Program-made: the position numbers and the translations under genes | The notes under the pieces: model-generated | Told to the model about the DNA's origin: nothing | The model's input: the letters and a program-made list of their open reading frames with translations, nothing else | Database searches by the model: none | Part shown: piece by piece, positions 43,714 to 50,504 of the stretch | How the letters are laid out: each line of letters starts with the position of its first letter | Numbering within the stretch: the stretch's first letter is position 1 | Assembly (NCBI GenBank): GCA_026706025.1 | Contig: JAPOZO010000030.1 | Coordinates: 29,844-93,843 of the forward strand | Reading direction: 5' to 3' | Length of the DNA stretch: 64,000 nucleotides | Source of the DNA: Candidatus Poribacteria bacterium | GTDB lineage: Bacteria > Poribacteria > WGA-4E > WGA-3G

Positions 43714-44808
43714 ATGATTCCGATACTGTACCTCAGCCATTGCGGTTCGAGCATCGGTGGGGGTGAAAAGCAACTCGCTTATCTCGTCACAAATATTGAT
43801 CGAACCTGCTATCACCCCCTTGTCGTCTGTCCTGATGACGGTGTTTTTGCTGAACATCTAAGGCGTGCTGGTATTTCAACGGTCATCCTTGAGCTGCCCC
43901 CGTGGCGAAAAGCGAGATCTGTGGTAGCGAGACGCAGTGCCGCGAAAAAATTAGCCATACTTGCCAAAGCGCATAACACGCAGCTCATCCATACCTCTGA
44001 TTCGTGGTTTAACCCCTATCTATGGTATGTCAAAAATCGGTTAAAAATACCTGCTGTTTCACACGTCCGGAACCTCCTTACGCCGACACAGGTGCGAAAA
44101 TATAAGTTCAATCGGATGGACAGTATTATCGCCATCTCGGAGCAGAGTAGAATTCCGCTAATTCAAGCAGGAATTGATGTTCAAAAGACTGATGTCGTGT
44201 GTAATTGTGTTGATTTATCGGTCTTTCAACCTGCCTTTGGACCCACACACCCGGAGGAATATGTCATCGGTATCGTGGGTAGGATTGAACCCTTTAAACG
44301 TCAAAAGATGTTTGTTGAAATAGCTGCCAAGGTCGCTACGCAATGCAAAAAGGTCAGGTTCCATATTATTGGTGCTGCATTGGATACACCTGAGCATCGC
44401 GTCTATGAACAGAAAGTTCGTCAATTAGTAGCCAAACATCAGTTGCAAGAGGTCGTCCATTTCGCGGGGCATCGTACCGATATGCCCAAGGCAATGCAGA
44501 AGCTTGACCTCCTCGTAACCCTTTCAGCGGGAAGTGTCATCGCCGAGGCGATGGCGACTGGTAAACCCGTTGTTGGTACGCCGATCGGCAGTACTGTTGA
44601 GATGATTGTTCATGGGGTAACAGGATACGTTGTACCCTTAGACCCGATAGACGGTATCGCAAACCAGATTATTAAACTTGCTGGTGATTCGCCGCAAAGC
44701 GTGCGTATCGGTCAAGCCGCGAGAAAATATGCTGAGGAAACATTTAGCGTTGAAATGCATGTTCAAAAAGTACAGGACATTTATGAGAAATTGTTAAATA
44801 AGGGTTGA
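43714..44808 (+). CDS. GT4-type glycosyltransferase
   Basis: 364 residues. Transfers sugar from a nucleotide donor, usually in polysaccharide or glycolipid synthesis, at the cytoplasmic membrane face. The N-terminal Rossmann half begins PILYLSHCGSSIGGGEKQLAYL (Gly-rich donor loop). The C-terminal half has VIGIVGRIEPFKRQKMFVEIAAKVA and the VHFAGHRTDMPKAMQKLDLLV segment. GSVIAEAMATGKPVVGTPIGSTVEMI corresponds to the E-x7-E region of GT4 enzymes (first E in IAEAMA, second in STVEMI). No clear ribosome-binding site. The stop overlaps the -35 of the next gene's promoter. Confidence 0.88.
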   Translation: MIPILYLSHCGSSIGGGEKQLAYLVTNIDRTCYHPLVVCPDDGVFAEHLRRAGISTVILELPPWRKARSVVARRSAAKKLAILAKAHNTQLIHTSDSWFNPYLWYVKNRLKIPAVSHVRNLLTPTQVRKYKFNRMDSIIAISEQSRIPLIQAGIDVQKTDVVCNCVDLSVFQPAFGPTHPEEYVIGIVGRIEPFKRQKMFVEIAAKVATQCKKVRFHIIGAALDTPEHRVYEQKVRQLVAKHQLQEVVHFAGHRTDMPKAMQKLDLLVTLSAGSVIAEAMATGKPVVGTPIGSTVEMIVHGVTGYVVPLDPIDGIANQIIKLAGDSPQSVRIGQAARKYAEETFSVEMHVQKVQDIYEKLLNKG

Positions 44809-44833
44809 ATTTTTTAACGGATTGGTGTATAAT
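44805..44833 (+). promoter_or_regulatory. Sigma-70 promoter of the PhyH gene at 44866
   Basis: TTGAAT (44805-44810), a 17-bp spacer and a perfect TATAAT (44828-44833), 33 bp upstream of the start codon. Confidence 0.7.
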
Positions 44834-44865
44834 AGCAGTATCATTTCGCTTGGAGGAGTGGAACA

Positions 44866-45723
44866 ATGCTCACGCAAGAACAGTGTGATTTTTACGACGA
44901 AAACGGCTATATCGGTGTTGAAGCAGTACTAACGACGGAAGAAGTCGTCGATCTCCAACGAGTTACCGATGAATTCGTTGAGAAATCAAGAGAAGTGACC
45001 GAACATACTGACATCTTTGATCTGGAACCCGGGCATACCGCCGCGAACCCACGCGTGCGGCGTATCAAAAGCCCCGCGCTTTACCACACCGTCTACGACC
45101 AAACCTTACGGCACCCCAAGATACTGGATATCGTGGAACAACTTATCGGATCCGGCGTTCGGTATAACGGGCATAAATTGAATATGAAATATCCAGAATT
45201 CGGAAGCCCGGTCGAATGGCATCAGGATTGGGCGTTTTATCCCCACACCAATGACGATCTGCTCGCAGTTGGGATCGTCATTGACGATATGACTGTGGAG
45301 AACGGCGCGCTGATGATAATTCCAGGGTCTCATAAGGGACCGACTTTAGATCATCACCAAGATGGTGCTTTTATCGGGGCAGTGACAGATCCTGATTTCA
45401 CGCCAGAAGATGCTGTGCCTGTTGAGTTGAAGGCAGGTGGGATTACAATCCATCATGTTCGGGCGTTACACGGTTCTGCCCCGAATACCTCTGACAAACC
45501 GCGACGCTTACTGCTCTTCCAGTATTGCGCGGTAGATGCCTGGCCCCTGAAGGGAATTCCAGATTGGGATACTTTCAACGACTTCATTATTCGTGGCGAA
45601 TCGACAAATCAACCCCGTATGGTAGCTGCACCCGTGCGTATGCCGGAACCGTACGCGGAACTAAAAGGCTCTATCTACGAAGTTCAATCTTTACTTGAAA
45701 ACCCACTTTACACGAACAAGTAG
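44866..45723 (+). CDS. Phytanoyl-CoA dioxygenase (PhyH) family protein
   Basis: 285 residues. Fe(II)/2-oxoglutarate oxygenase: FYDENGYIGVEAVL opening, iron ligands H119-x-D121 in EWHQDWAFYP and H202 in RALHGSAPNTSDKPRRLL, the Arg pair after it binding 2-oxoglutarate. This is the best match to the family consensus among the three PhyH genes here. Strong GGAGGAG ribosome-binding site and its own promoter. The gene is followed by a hairpin terminator region. Substrate unknown. Confidence 0.92.
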   Translation: MLTQEQCDFYDENGYIGVEAVLTTEEVVDLQRVTDEFVEKSREVTEHTDIFDLEPGHTAANPRVRRIKSPALYHTVYDQTLRHPKILDIVEQLIGSGVRYNGHKLNMKYPEFGSPVEWHQDWAFYPHTNDDLLAVGIVIDDMTVENGALMIIPGSHKGPTLDHHQDGAFIGAVTDPDFTPEDAVPVELKAGGITIHHVRALHGSAPNTSDKPRRLLLFQYCAVDAWPLKGIPDWDTFNDFIIRGESTNQPRMVAAPVRMPEPYAELKGSIYEVQSLLENPLYTNK

Positions 45724-45832
45724 TAGCGGGTTTCATAGCGAGAAATTTTTGTGCTTTGCCGATAGCCCTTCTAAAATAGTTGGGTTGTTTGTAGAACAAG
45801 TCTCGTTAGATATACCCTTCACATGAAGAAAA

Positions 45833-45858
45833 ATGGCGAGGTATCAAAACCTCGCCAT
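45833..45858 (-). terminator. Hairpin terminator between PhyH and the HMA gene group
   Basis: ATGGCGAGGT and ACCTCGCCAT form a perfect 10-bp stem over 6 nt. Read on the minus strand the stem is followed by a U-rich run (UUUUCUUC), so it would end the minus-strand HMA transcript; it may also slow the plus-strand one. Confidence 0.65.
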
Positions 45859-45911
45859 ATATTATATAAGGTTAGTTAGGTGTAAGCCTTGTAGTAGATA
45901 GTGATCATATA

Positions 45912-46406
45912 CTACTTATTCAGTCCAAGTTTACGAATGTGGTACGTCCCTTTCTGAGCTTTTATATTTTCTACACTCGCCTCAAAGCCTGTGTCTTTGA
46001 CCGCCTCAATTAACGCTGCTTTTACGCGTGCAGACATTGCATCGTTAACACCATGCACAGGATCTGCTCCTGGGAGTGCCCGAACCGTAACCTTAAAATA
46101 CTTTGGCTCATCAGGCTTGAAATGCCATCCGATTTCATTCTCTAAAACAGATTTGCTTGTTTCACTACTGATTTTGCTAAGTGGAAACCAGGCTGTCGTT
46201 ACCTTGTAGATGGCATCATCAATGACCACGGGATCCATCTTTTCCAGCGACTTCATGACACTGAAGGTAGAAGTGAACCGGGGCATTCCAGTCACTGACA
46301 GCGTGACATCAAAACCTGTGTTACCCATTTTTTCCGAAGTGCATCCGAGTGCAAAAACAAATGGCACAACGAAAAAACAGAGAAATAATCGATTTAACCG
46401 GCGCAT
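45912..46406 (-). CDS. HMA-like lipoprotein without the metal-binding motif
   Basis: 164 residues. Lipoprotein signal (lipobox FALGC, Cys about residue 22). The mature part opens FDVTLSVTGMPRFTSTFSV, which parallels the xVTLSVTGMTUxxC strand-loop of the neighbouring selenoproteins, but no Cys or Sec is present in the loop. It ends VKAALIEAVKDTGFEASVENIK, again similar to HMA C-terminal helices. The middle (~65-120) is a longer insert. It lies 24 bp after the second Sec-HMA lipoprotein, probably in the same operon, with a terminator behind it. It could be a structural partner that lost metal binding. Weak ribosome-binding site. Confidence 0.65.
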   Translation of the reverse strand: MRRLNRLFLCFFVVPFVFALGCTSEKMGNTGFDVTLSVTGMPRFTSTFSVMKSLEKMDPVVIDDAIYKVTTAWFPLSKISSETSKSVLENEIGWHFKPDEPKYFKVTVRALPGADPVHGVNDAMSARVKAALIEAVKDTGFEASVENIKAQKGTYHIRKLGLNK

Positions 46407-46430
46407 TTCAATCTACACAACCTAAAATTT

Positions 46431-46805
46431 TTAGTTAGCAACTGTTGCCTTAAAGCGTGGGTCCGCTTCAACAGCCTTAACTAAAGCATCTGTTGTAACT
46501 TTACCCTTCTCAATCTTTACCACAGCCTTGTTCTCATCCATAGAAACACTGACAACTTCAGAGACACCGGTAACCTTTGTAAGTGCATCCTGCACCGCAC
46601 TGGTACACCCGCCTCACGTCATACCGGTTACAGTAAGCGTCACTTCTTCAATGCTTACTGCTGCCGTTTGGGTTGGCGTTTCTGTCGCTTCTTCTGCCGT
46701 TTGGCTTGGTGTTTCTGCTGGTTTCTTTGACGAGTCTGCGCAAGCGAAAACAAATAAAAGTGCCGCAAAGCAGACAAATAGCATGCTCACGTTTAAATGA
46801 CGCAT
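46431..46805 (-). CDS. Predicted selenoprotein: HMA-domain lipoprotein with UxxC metal site
   Basis: 124 residues if the in-frame UGA at 46614-46616 is read as selenocysteine (U64). Lipoprotein signal (lipobox VFAC, Cys22), a Thr/Ala/Glu-rich linker, then one heavy-metal-associated domain TLTVTGMT-U-GGCTSAVQDAL...VTTDALVKAVEADPRFKATVAN, with Sec in place of the first Cys of GMTCxxC. The frame continues 60 codons past the UGA with full HMA homology to a TAA stop, which excludes a chance read-through. A perfect 5-bp hairpin with GGA loop begins 18 nt after the UGA. Expected role: periplasmic binding of a soft metal or thiol/selenol redox chemistry. AAGGGG precedes the ATG. Confidence 0.85.
46583..46595 (-). 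promoter_or_regulatory. SECIS-like hairpin downstream of UGA at 46614-46616
   Basis: On the minus strand GTGCA-GGA-TGCAC, a perfect 5-bp stem with a loop starting GG, 23 nt between the UGA and the loop. Matches the bacterial SECIS rule of a small apical loop with a G among its first bases within about 16-37 nt. Confidence 0.75.
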
Positions 46806-46932
46806 AAGTTTATTCCCCTTATTTGTAAAAAGCGAACTTCCGATCGCGCCCTTTAATTTTATCTCTAATGAATTAAACTATATCCTGTTGAGGACGCAAA
46901 GGAAATATGATTCGCTCTTCAACTCATATAGA

Positions 46933-46954
46933 AAGGGCGGACAAATCCGCCCTT
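46933..46954 (-). terminator. Terminator after the first Sec-HMA lipoprotein
   Basis: AAGGGCGGA / TCCGCCCTT form a 9-bp stem over a 4-nt loop, 12 nt after the stop codon of the gene ending at 46967, followed on the minus strand by TCTATATG. It may only partly stop transcription into the next HMA gene. Confidence 0.55.
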
Positions 46955-46966
46955 CGCTCTATGCCA

Positions 46967-47266
46967 CTAATTGGCGACCGTCGCCTTAAAGCGCGGATCT
47001 GCTTCAACAGCCTTAATCAAGGCATCAGTTGTAACTTTCCCCTTTTTAACTTCCACCACAGCTGTGTTGTTATCCATAGAAACGCTGATAACCTTAGAGA
47101 CACCGGTGACCTTCGTGAGTGCATCCTGCACCGCACTGGTACAATTGCCTCAGGTCATTCCCGTCACATCGAGCGTTACTTCTTCAATCCGATCGCCCAG
47201 CAATCCACAACCGAGTATGAACGCGAAAGCAATCAGACAAACCAGCGATAATTTGGCGATATACAT
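46967..47266 (-). CDS. Predicted selenoprotein: small HMA-domain lipoprotein with UxxC metal site
   Basis: 99 residues with an in-frame UGA at 47150-47152 (U39). Starts with a lipoprotein signal (lipobox ILGC, Cys20), then directly one HMA domain: VTLDVTGMT-U-GNCTSAVQDALTKVTGV...DALIKAVEADPRFKATVAN, ending in TAG. Closely related to the 46431-46805 protein but with almost no linker. Strong AGGAGG ribosome-binding site. The UGA-following hairpin GTGCA-GGA-TGCAC is identical to that of the other Sec-HMA genes. Divergent from the five-domain gene (246-bp gap). No conventional ORF finder would call it, because the part before the UGA is only 38 codons. Metal chaperone or redox function is inference. 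Confidence 0.85.
47119..47131 (-). promoter_or_regulatory. SECIS-like hairpin downstream of UGA at 47150-47152
   Basis: GTGCA-GGA-TGCAC on the minus strand, same spacing (18 nt to the stem) and sequence as in the other Sec-HMA codons. Confidence 0.75.
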
Positions 47267-47349
47267 CCGGGTAACCTCCTTGAATTAGTTATTTGTTATT
47301 CTAACATGTATTAATTTTTTTTACAACATTTTTTAAGAATGGATTTAAC

Positions 47350-47378
47350 TTGACTTTTTGTTTTCTGTACCGTAAGAT
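47350..47378 (+). promoter_or_regulatory. Sigma-70 promoter of the five-domain Sec-HMA gene
   Basis: TTGACT (47350-47355), 17-bp spacer, TAAGAT (47373-47378). The predicted leader of about 125 nt contains a hairpin TGCACGGA...TTCGTGCA (47472-47493) immediately ahead of the AAAAAGGAG ribosome-binding site, a possible translational control element. Confidence 0.55.
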
Positions 47379-47511
47379 TAATGTAGATTATCAAACAATT
47401 GGATCCAACGCAAGTTCTCAAAATGCTTCTGTAGCCGTAAAAGGTTTTGAAACTTGCAAACGAACAAAAACTGCACGGAGAATCCTTCGTGCAAAAAGGA
47501 GTTTTGAAAAA

Positions 47512-48732
47512 ATGAAACACAGAATTCATCTTGCCTTCCTTGTGGCATTGCTCGTTGTGGGAGCGTTTTTCGTTGTTAACGCCTATCCTACCGATGAAAC
47601 GCAGCCTGCCGATGCAGAGAAGCCAGCCACTGAGGAAGTGACGCTCAGTGTAACCGGCATGACATGAGGCGGCTGTACCAGTCAGGTGCAGGATGCACTC
47701 AGCAAAGTCGCCGGTGTCTCTGAAGTCGTCAGCGTTTCTCGGGATACAAACACCGCTGTTGTGAAGGTAGCGAAGGGAAAAGTAGCAACAGAGGCGTTAG
47801 TCAAAGCCATTGAATCCGTTGAAGGACGCAACTTTTCGGCTACTCCCATCGAGGAAGTGACACTTAGTGTAACCGGTATGACGTGAGGTGGCTGTACCAG
47901 CGCAGTGCAGGATGCACTCAGTAAGGTTGCCGGTGTTTCTGAAGTGGTAAGCGTTTCTATGGATACGAACACGGCTGTTGTGAAAGTGCCAAAAGGGAAA
48001 GTAGCATCAGAGGCGTTAGTCAAGGCTGTTGAGTCCGTTAAAGGGCGCAACTTTTCCGCTGCTCCCATTGAGGAAGTAGCACTTAGTATTACCGGTATGA
48101 CGTGAGGTGGCTGTGTCAGCGCAGTGCAGGATGCACTCAGTAAGGTTGCCGGTATCTCTGAAGTGGTAAGCGTTTCTATGGATACGAACACGGCTGTTGT
48201 GAAAGTGCCAAAAGGGAAAGTAGCATCAGAGGCGTTAGTCAAGGCTGTTGAGTCCGTTAAAGGGCGCAACTTTTCCGCTGCTCCCATTGAGGAAGTAGCA
48301 CTTAGTATTACCGGTATGACGTGAGGTGGCTGTGTCAGCGCAGTGCAGGATGCACTCAGTAAGGTTGCCGGTATCTCTGAAGTGGTAAGCGTTTCTATGG
48401 ATACGAACACGGCTGTTGTGAAAGTGCCAAGAGGAAAGGTCGCATCAGAGGTGTTAGTCAAGGCTGTTGAGTCCGTTGAAGGGCGCAACTTTTCCGCTGT
48501 GGTCATTGAAGAAGTGACGCTTAGTGTCACTGGCATGGTGTGTGATGCGTGTCCGAGCAAGGTACAGGATGCACTCAGTAAGGTTGCTGGTGTCTCTGAA
48601 GTAGTAAGCGTTTCTACCGACACAAACACCGCTGTTGTGAAAATCACACAAGGGAAAGTGACAACAGAGGCGTTAATCAAGGCGATTGCAGCGATTGAAG
48701 GCGGGAGTTTTAAGGCGCAAGTCGCGCATTAG
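47512..48732 (+). CDS. Predicted multi-Sec selenoprotein: exported protein of five tandem HMA domains, four with UxxC
   Basis: 406 residues when four in-frame UGA codons are read as selenocysteine (U52, U125, U198, U271; codons at 47665, 47884, 48103 and 48322). Signal peptide ending VVNA (~1-24), short acidic linker, then five HMA domains repeating every 73 residues. Each begins VTLSVTGMT or close, followed by U-GGC in domains 1-4 and by C344-DAC in domain 5, then QDALSKVAGVSEVVSVS and a KALI/VKA helix. The frame is unbroken apart from the UGAs and ends in TAG. Each UGA has the same hairpin 18 nt downstream. Probably periplasmic, binding up to five soft-metal ions or cycling Se-S bonds. Start: AAAAAGGAG. 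An antisense ORF (47682-48680) is a shadow. Confidence 0.88.
47686..47698 (+). promoter_or_regulatory. SECIS-like hairpin 1 of the multi-Sec gene
   Basis: GTGCA-GGA-TGCAC, 18 nt after the UGA at 47665-47667 and 23 nt from UGA to loop. Confidence 0.75.
47905..47917 (+). promoter_or_regulatory. SECIS-like hairpin 2 of the multi-Sec gene
   Basis: GTGCA-GGA-TGCAC, same offset from the UGA at 47884-47886. Confidence 0.75.
48124..48136 (+). promoter_or_regulatory. SECIS-like hairpin 3 of the multi-Sec gene
   Basis: GTGCA-GGA-TGCAC, same offset from the UGA at 48103-48105. Confidence 0.75.
48343..48355 (+). promoter_or_regulatory. SECIS-like hairpin 4 of the multi-Sec gene
   Basis: GTGCA-GGA-TGCAC, same offset from the UGA at 48322-48324. 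The equivalent site in the Cys-type domain (48562-48574) reads GTACA-GGA-TGCAC and cannot form the full stem. Confidence 0.75.
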
Positions 48733-48744
48733 AATTACATTACG

Positions 48745-48767
48745 GTGGGCGAGCATCGCTCGTCCAC
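48745..48767 (+). terminator. Hairpin after the multi-Sec gene
   Basis: GTGGGCGAGC and GCTCGTCCAC form a 10-bp stem (one G-U pair) over ATC, 12 nt after the stop codon. There is no T-run, so it could be a factor-dependent terminator or an mRNA-stabilising hairpin. Confidence 0.5.
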
Positions 48768-49071
48768 GCCTCATCTGGTATAAATTCAAGCAACTCATGT
48801 GCAAGTTGATGGTTGTGTATTTTCGGATGTGAAGCCCAATAATTTCTTAAAATTGAATGCCTCTATAATCCTTATATTGAATCAAAAAATCACCTTTTTC
48901 TTGACAAAAAGTGAGTTTGATTCCAGCGCGTAGGTTGGGTTGAACGGCGAGCTACTAAAAGTCGCATAGACCCGATGACTTTCGAGTGCCTCTACGGCAC
49001 GGGCGTTGGGCATTGATAGAACCCCCCTTTATCGGAAATCGAAAAAATATAACTTGCTAAAGTAAAAATGC
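48768..49071. repeat. Gene-free stretch with one isolated MITE end
   Basis: GTAGGTTGGGTTGAACGG at 48930-48947 is identical to both terminal inverted repeats of the complete element at 59220-59463, but no second end was found here. No gene was seen in this stretch. Confidence 0.55.
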
Positions 49072-49088
49072 TGTCGCATTTTGCGACA
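49072..49088. promoter_or_regulatory. 17-bp dyad TGTCGCATTTTGCGACA (distal copy)
   Basis: Perfect palindrome TGTCGCA-TTT-TGCGACA, centred about 219 bp upstream of the predicted sigma-54 start site. A likely enhancer site for a sigma-54 activator. Confidence 0.7.
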
Positions 49089-49143
49089 CAACACGCCGGA
49101 ACCTGCTTTATCAAGGCTCCGAAAGCCATATTGCTTCCAAACT

Positions 49144-49160
49144 TGTCGCATTTTGCGACA
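49144..49160. promoter_or_regulatory. 17-bp dyad TGTCGCATTTTGCGACA (proximal copy)
   Basis: Identical to the distal copy, 72 bp further on and centred about 147 bp upstream of the predicted start site. Confidence 0.7.
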
Positions 49161-49271
49161 CTCGCCGAAAAATAACTTTAAGCACCCCTATCACATCGCG
49201 AACAGCCTGGATCCCGCGTGCTGCCTTGACGGACAAAGTTATACCGGAACCGATAAGCACGTTTTCTCCGA

Positions 49272-49288
49272 TTGGCACAGTTCTTGCT
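49272..49288 (+). promoter_or_regulatory. Sigma-54 (RpoN) promoter
   Basis: TTGGCACAGTTCTTGCT has the invariant GG (49274-49275) and GC (49286-49287) exactly 10 bases apart and matches the -24/-12 consensus at nearly every position. Transcription would start near 49299 and run towards the small-protein genes at 49630 onward. Confidence 0.8.
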
Positions 49289-49629
49289 CATACAGTAACG
49301 TGAGTTGTGAGTTTGATAAAAGTGACATGTTGGGTTTTGCTACCGCTATTGGCGCAGAGGGTGCCTTGAAAAACGGCATATCTGTCCACATTGCGAGGTT
49401 TTTGATGTATTTCTACCGCTCTACTTGGGGCTGGGGAAATCCGCAGAAATACCCAAGCAGAAACCCCTATAGGTTTATTTTCAAGCTCACGTTTACTAAA
49501 CATGCCGTGACAACTCGGAAACGCTTTAGAAAGTAATAAATAAACGCAATGAGTAGTTTTGGGATGTCTAATAAAAATCTGAATTTTATTATATGAATTG
49601 CAATGAACTTACCTCATGGAGTTAGTTGT
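49289..49629. other. Leader region downstream of the sigma-54 promoter
   Basis: About 330 nt with no convincing gene. An open frame ending at 49536 contains CGCAGAAATACCCAA, a word also present in the repeat block near 14980, so it is more likely repeat-derived than coding. Confidence 0.4.
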
Positions 49630-49875
49630 ATGGTTACAGCGGCATTGATTATCAGGAAAAATATGTTACCTCTGTTACCGGTTTATGATAGAGAGAAAAT
49701 CTGTGCTTACGCCATTCGGCTTGTCAATCGGTTGGATGCGAATCATGTCCTACAGTTTTTTTACAATCTGGTTAAGAACCTTGAATTTCGGGGAATCTAC
49801 CCCTACACTCTTGATGAACATAAATGGAATCACTACGGTATTCACATGAATAGATGTTTCGTTAGCGATGTATAA
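49630..49875 (+). CDS. Small hypothetical protein
   Basis: 81 residues from the ATG at 49630, which has GGAG eight bases upstream; the frame is open from 49603. Mixed hydrophobic and basic, with a short N-terminal hydrophobic stretch (VTAALIIRKNMLPLLPV) and a His/Asn-rich end (DEHKWNHYGIHMNRC). No recognised domain. It is the first small ORF downstream of the sigma-54 promoter. Confidence 0.4.
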   Translation: MVTAALIIRKNMLPLLPVYDREKICAYAIRLVNRLDANHVLQFFYNLVKNLEFRGIYPYTLDEHKWNHYGIHMNRCFVSDV

Positions 49876-49914
49876 CAGACTATTACTATGCACTGCTAAC
49901 AAGGAAATGATCTG

Positions 49915-50334
49915 ATGGCTTATACAGCCTTGGAGGTTACAGCAATGGCTAAACAGATGAAAAAAGGAACAGACGGGGACTGGTCAGATTTTGGTCATGG
50001 GAGTGGTGAGGTCATGGGTGGCAAACTAAAAGGTCAAACAAGCACGAATTATTTTGAGTTCCTCTGTCCTTGTTGTGATGATGGTCAAGTGATGTATATT
50101 GTTGATGCTCTACAAAATACGGGTACGAAAAAGCATCACGAGCATTTTAAAAAAAGAAACGAAATGCTGAAAGAGCACTCAGTGAAAATGCGTCGGTGTC
50201 TTGTGCATTTATCGCTGAAAATTTATTGTCCTGAATGCAGACTTACAGACATCGTGAAAATCAGCAATCTTGGTGCTGCCTCGTGGAACATAAACAATCT
50301 TACGGTTACGTTAAGTTCGCTTACCCATAAATGA
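49915..50334 (+). CDS. Small cysteine-rich, probable zinc-ribbon protein
   Basis: 139 residues from 49915 (after AAGGAAATG), or 129 from an ATG at 49945 that has a better GGAGG seven bases upstream. Two Cys knuckles, FLCPCCDDG and IYCPECRLT, about 55 residues apart, could hold one zinc. Between them is a basic helical stretch (KKHHEHFKKRNEMLKEHSVKM). The N-terminus is Gly/Lys-rich. No signal peptide, so probably cytoplasmic. Could bind nucleic acid or another protein; family not recognised. Confidence 0.6.
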   Translation: MAYTALEVTAMAKQMKKGTDGDWSDFGHGSGEVMGGKLKGQTSTNYFEFLCPCCDDGQVMYIVDALQNTGTKKHHEHFKKRNEMLKEHSVKMRRCLVHLSLKIYCPECRLTDIVKISNLGAASWNINNLTVTLSSLTHK

Positions 50335-50450
50335 GAGTGATAGCGTGACGACGGGAGTGCGGAGAACCCCGCGCTTCTGTTTTTTCAAGAAGCCTGTACC
50401 TATCAATCTATACGGAAGTCTCTACACGTCAAGATGAAAAGGAGCACTAA

Positions 50451-50504
50451 ATGCGAAGGAAACAGTTTTATCAATTTTCAGTTGTAAAGGGTGTTGTCAA
50501 ATGA
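50451..50504 (+). CDS. 17-residue leader peptide overlapping the next gene
   Basis: ATG at 50451 after AAGGAG, reading MRRKQFYQFSVVKGVVK and ending in a TGA that shares ATGA with the next start codon. Its strong ribosome-binding site compared with the weaker one of the next gene suggests translational coupling. Too short to verify by homology. Confidence 0.4.
   Translation: MRRKQFYQFSVVKGVVK

Larger units (their letters stand above)
47668..48543 (+). repeat. Tandem 219-bp repeats within the multi-Sec gene
   Basis: Four consecutive 219-bp units (one HMA domain plus the next UGA lead-in). Units 2 (47887-48105) and 3 (48106-48324) differ at only about three to four bases, and unit 4 is close to them, so the array has expanded recently. 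Confidence 0.9.

Noticed and set aside
47682..48680. 332-residue minus-strand ORF
   Set aside because: It is the antisense shadow of the tandem HMA repeats: repetitive Thr/Ser/Ala-rich sequence with no family and no ribosome-binding site. It is the longest conventional ORF here and would mislead automatic annotation.
47512..48732. Reassignment of UGA to Gly or Trp (alternative genetic code), or a pseudogene with four nonsense mutations
   Set aside because: UGA ends many intact genes here (for example those ending at 25377, 29653, 32213, 42548 and 53700). In the HMA and peroxiredoxin genes it appears only at the active Cys position, in seven of seven cases with a hairpin behind it. Random nonsense mutations would not hit only that codon.
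49081..49536. 151-residue ORF over the sigma-54 promoter
   Set aside because: It contains the promoter and one of the dyads, shares a word with a repeat block near 14980 and has no recognisable domain or ribosome-binding site.
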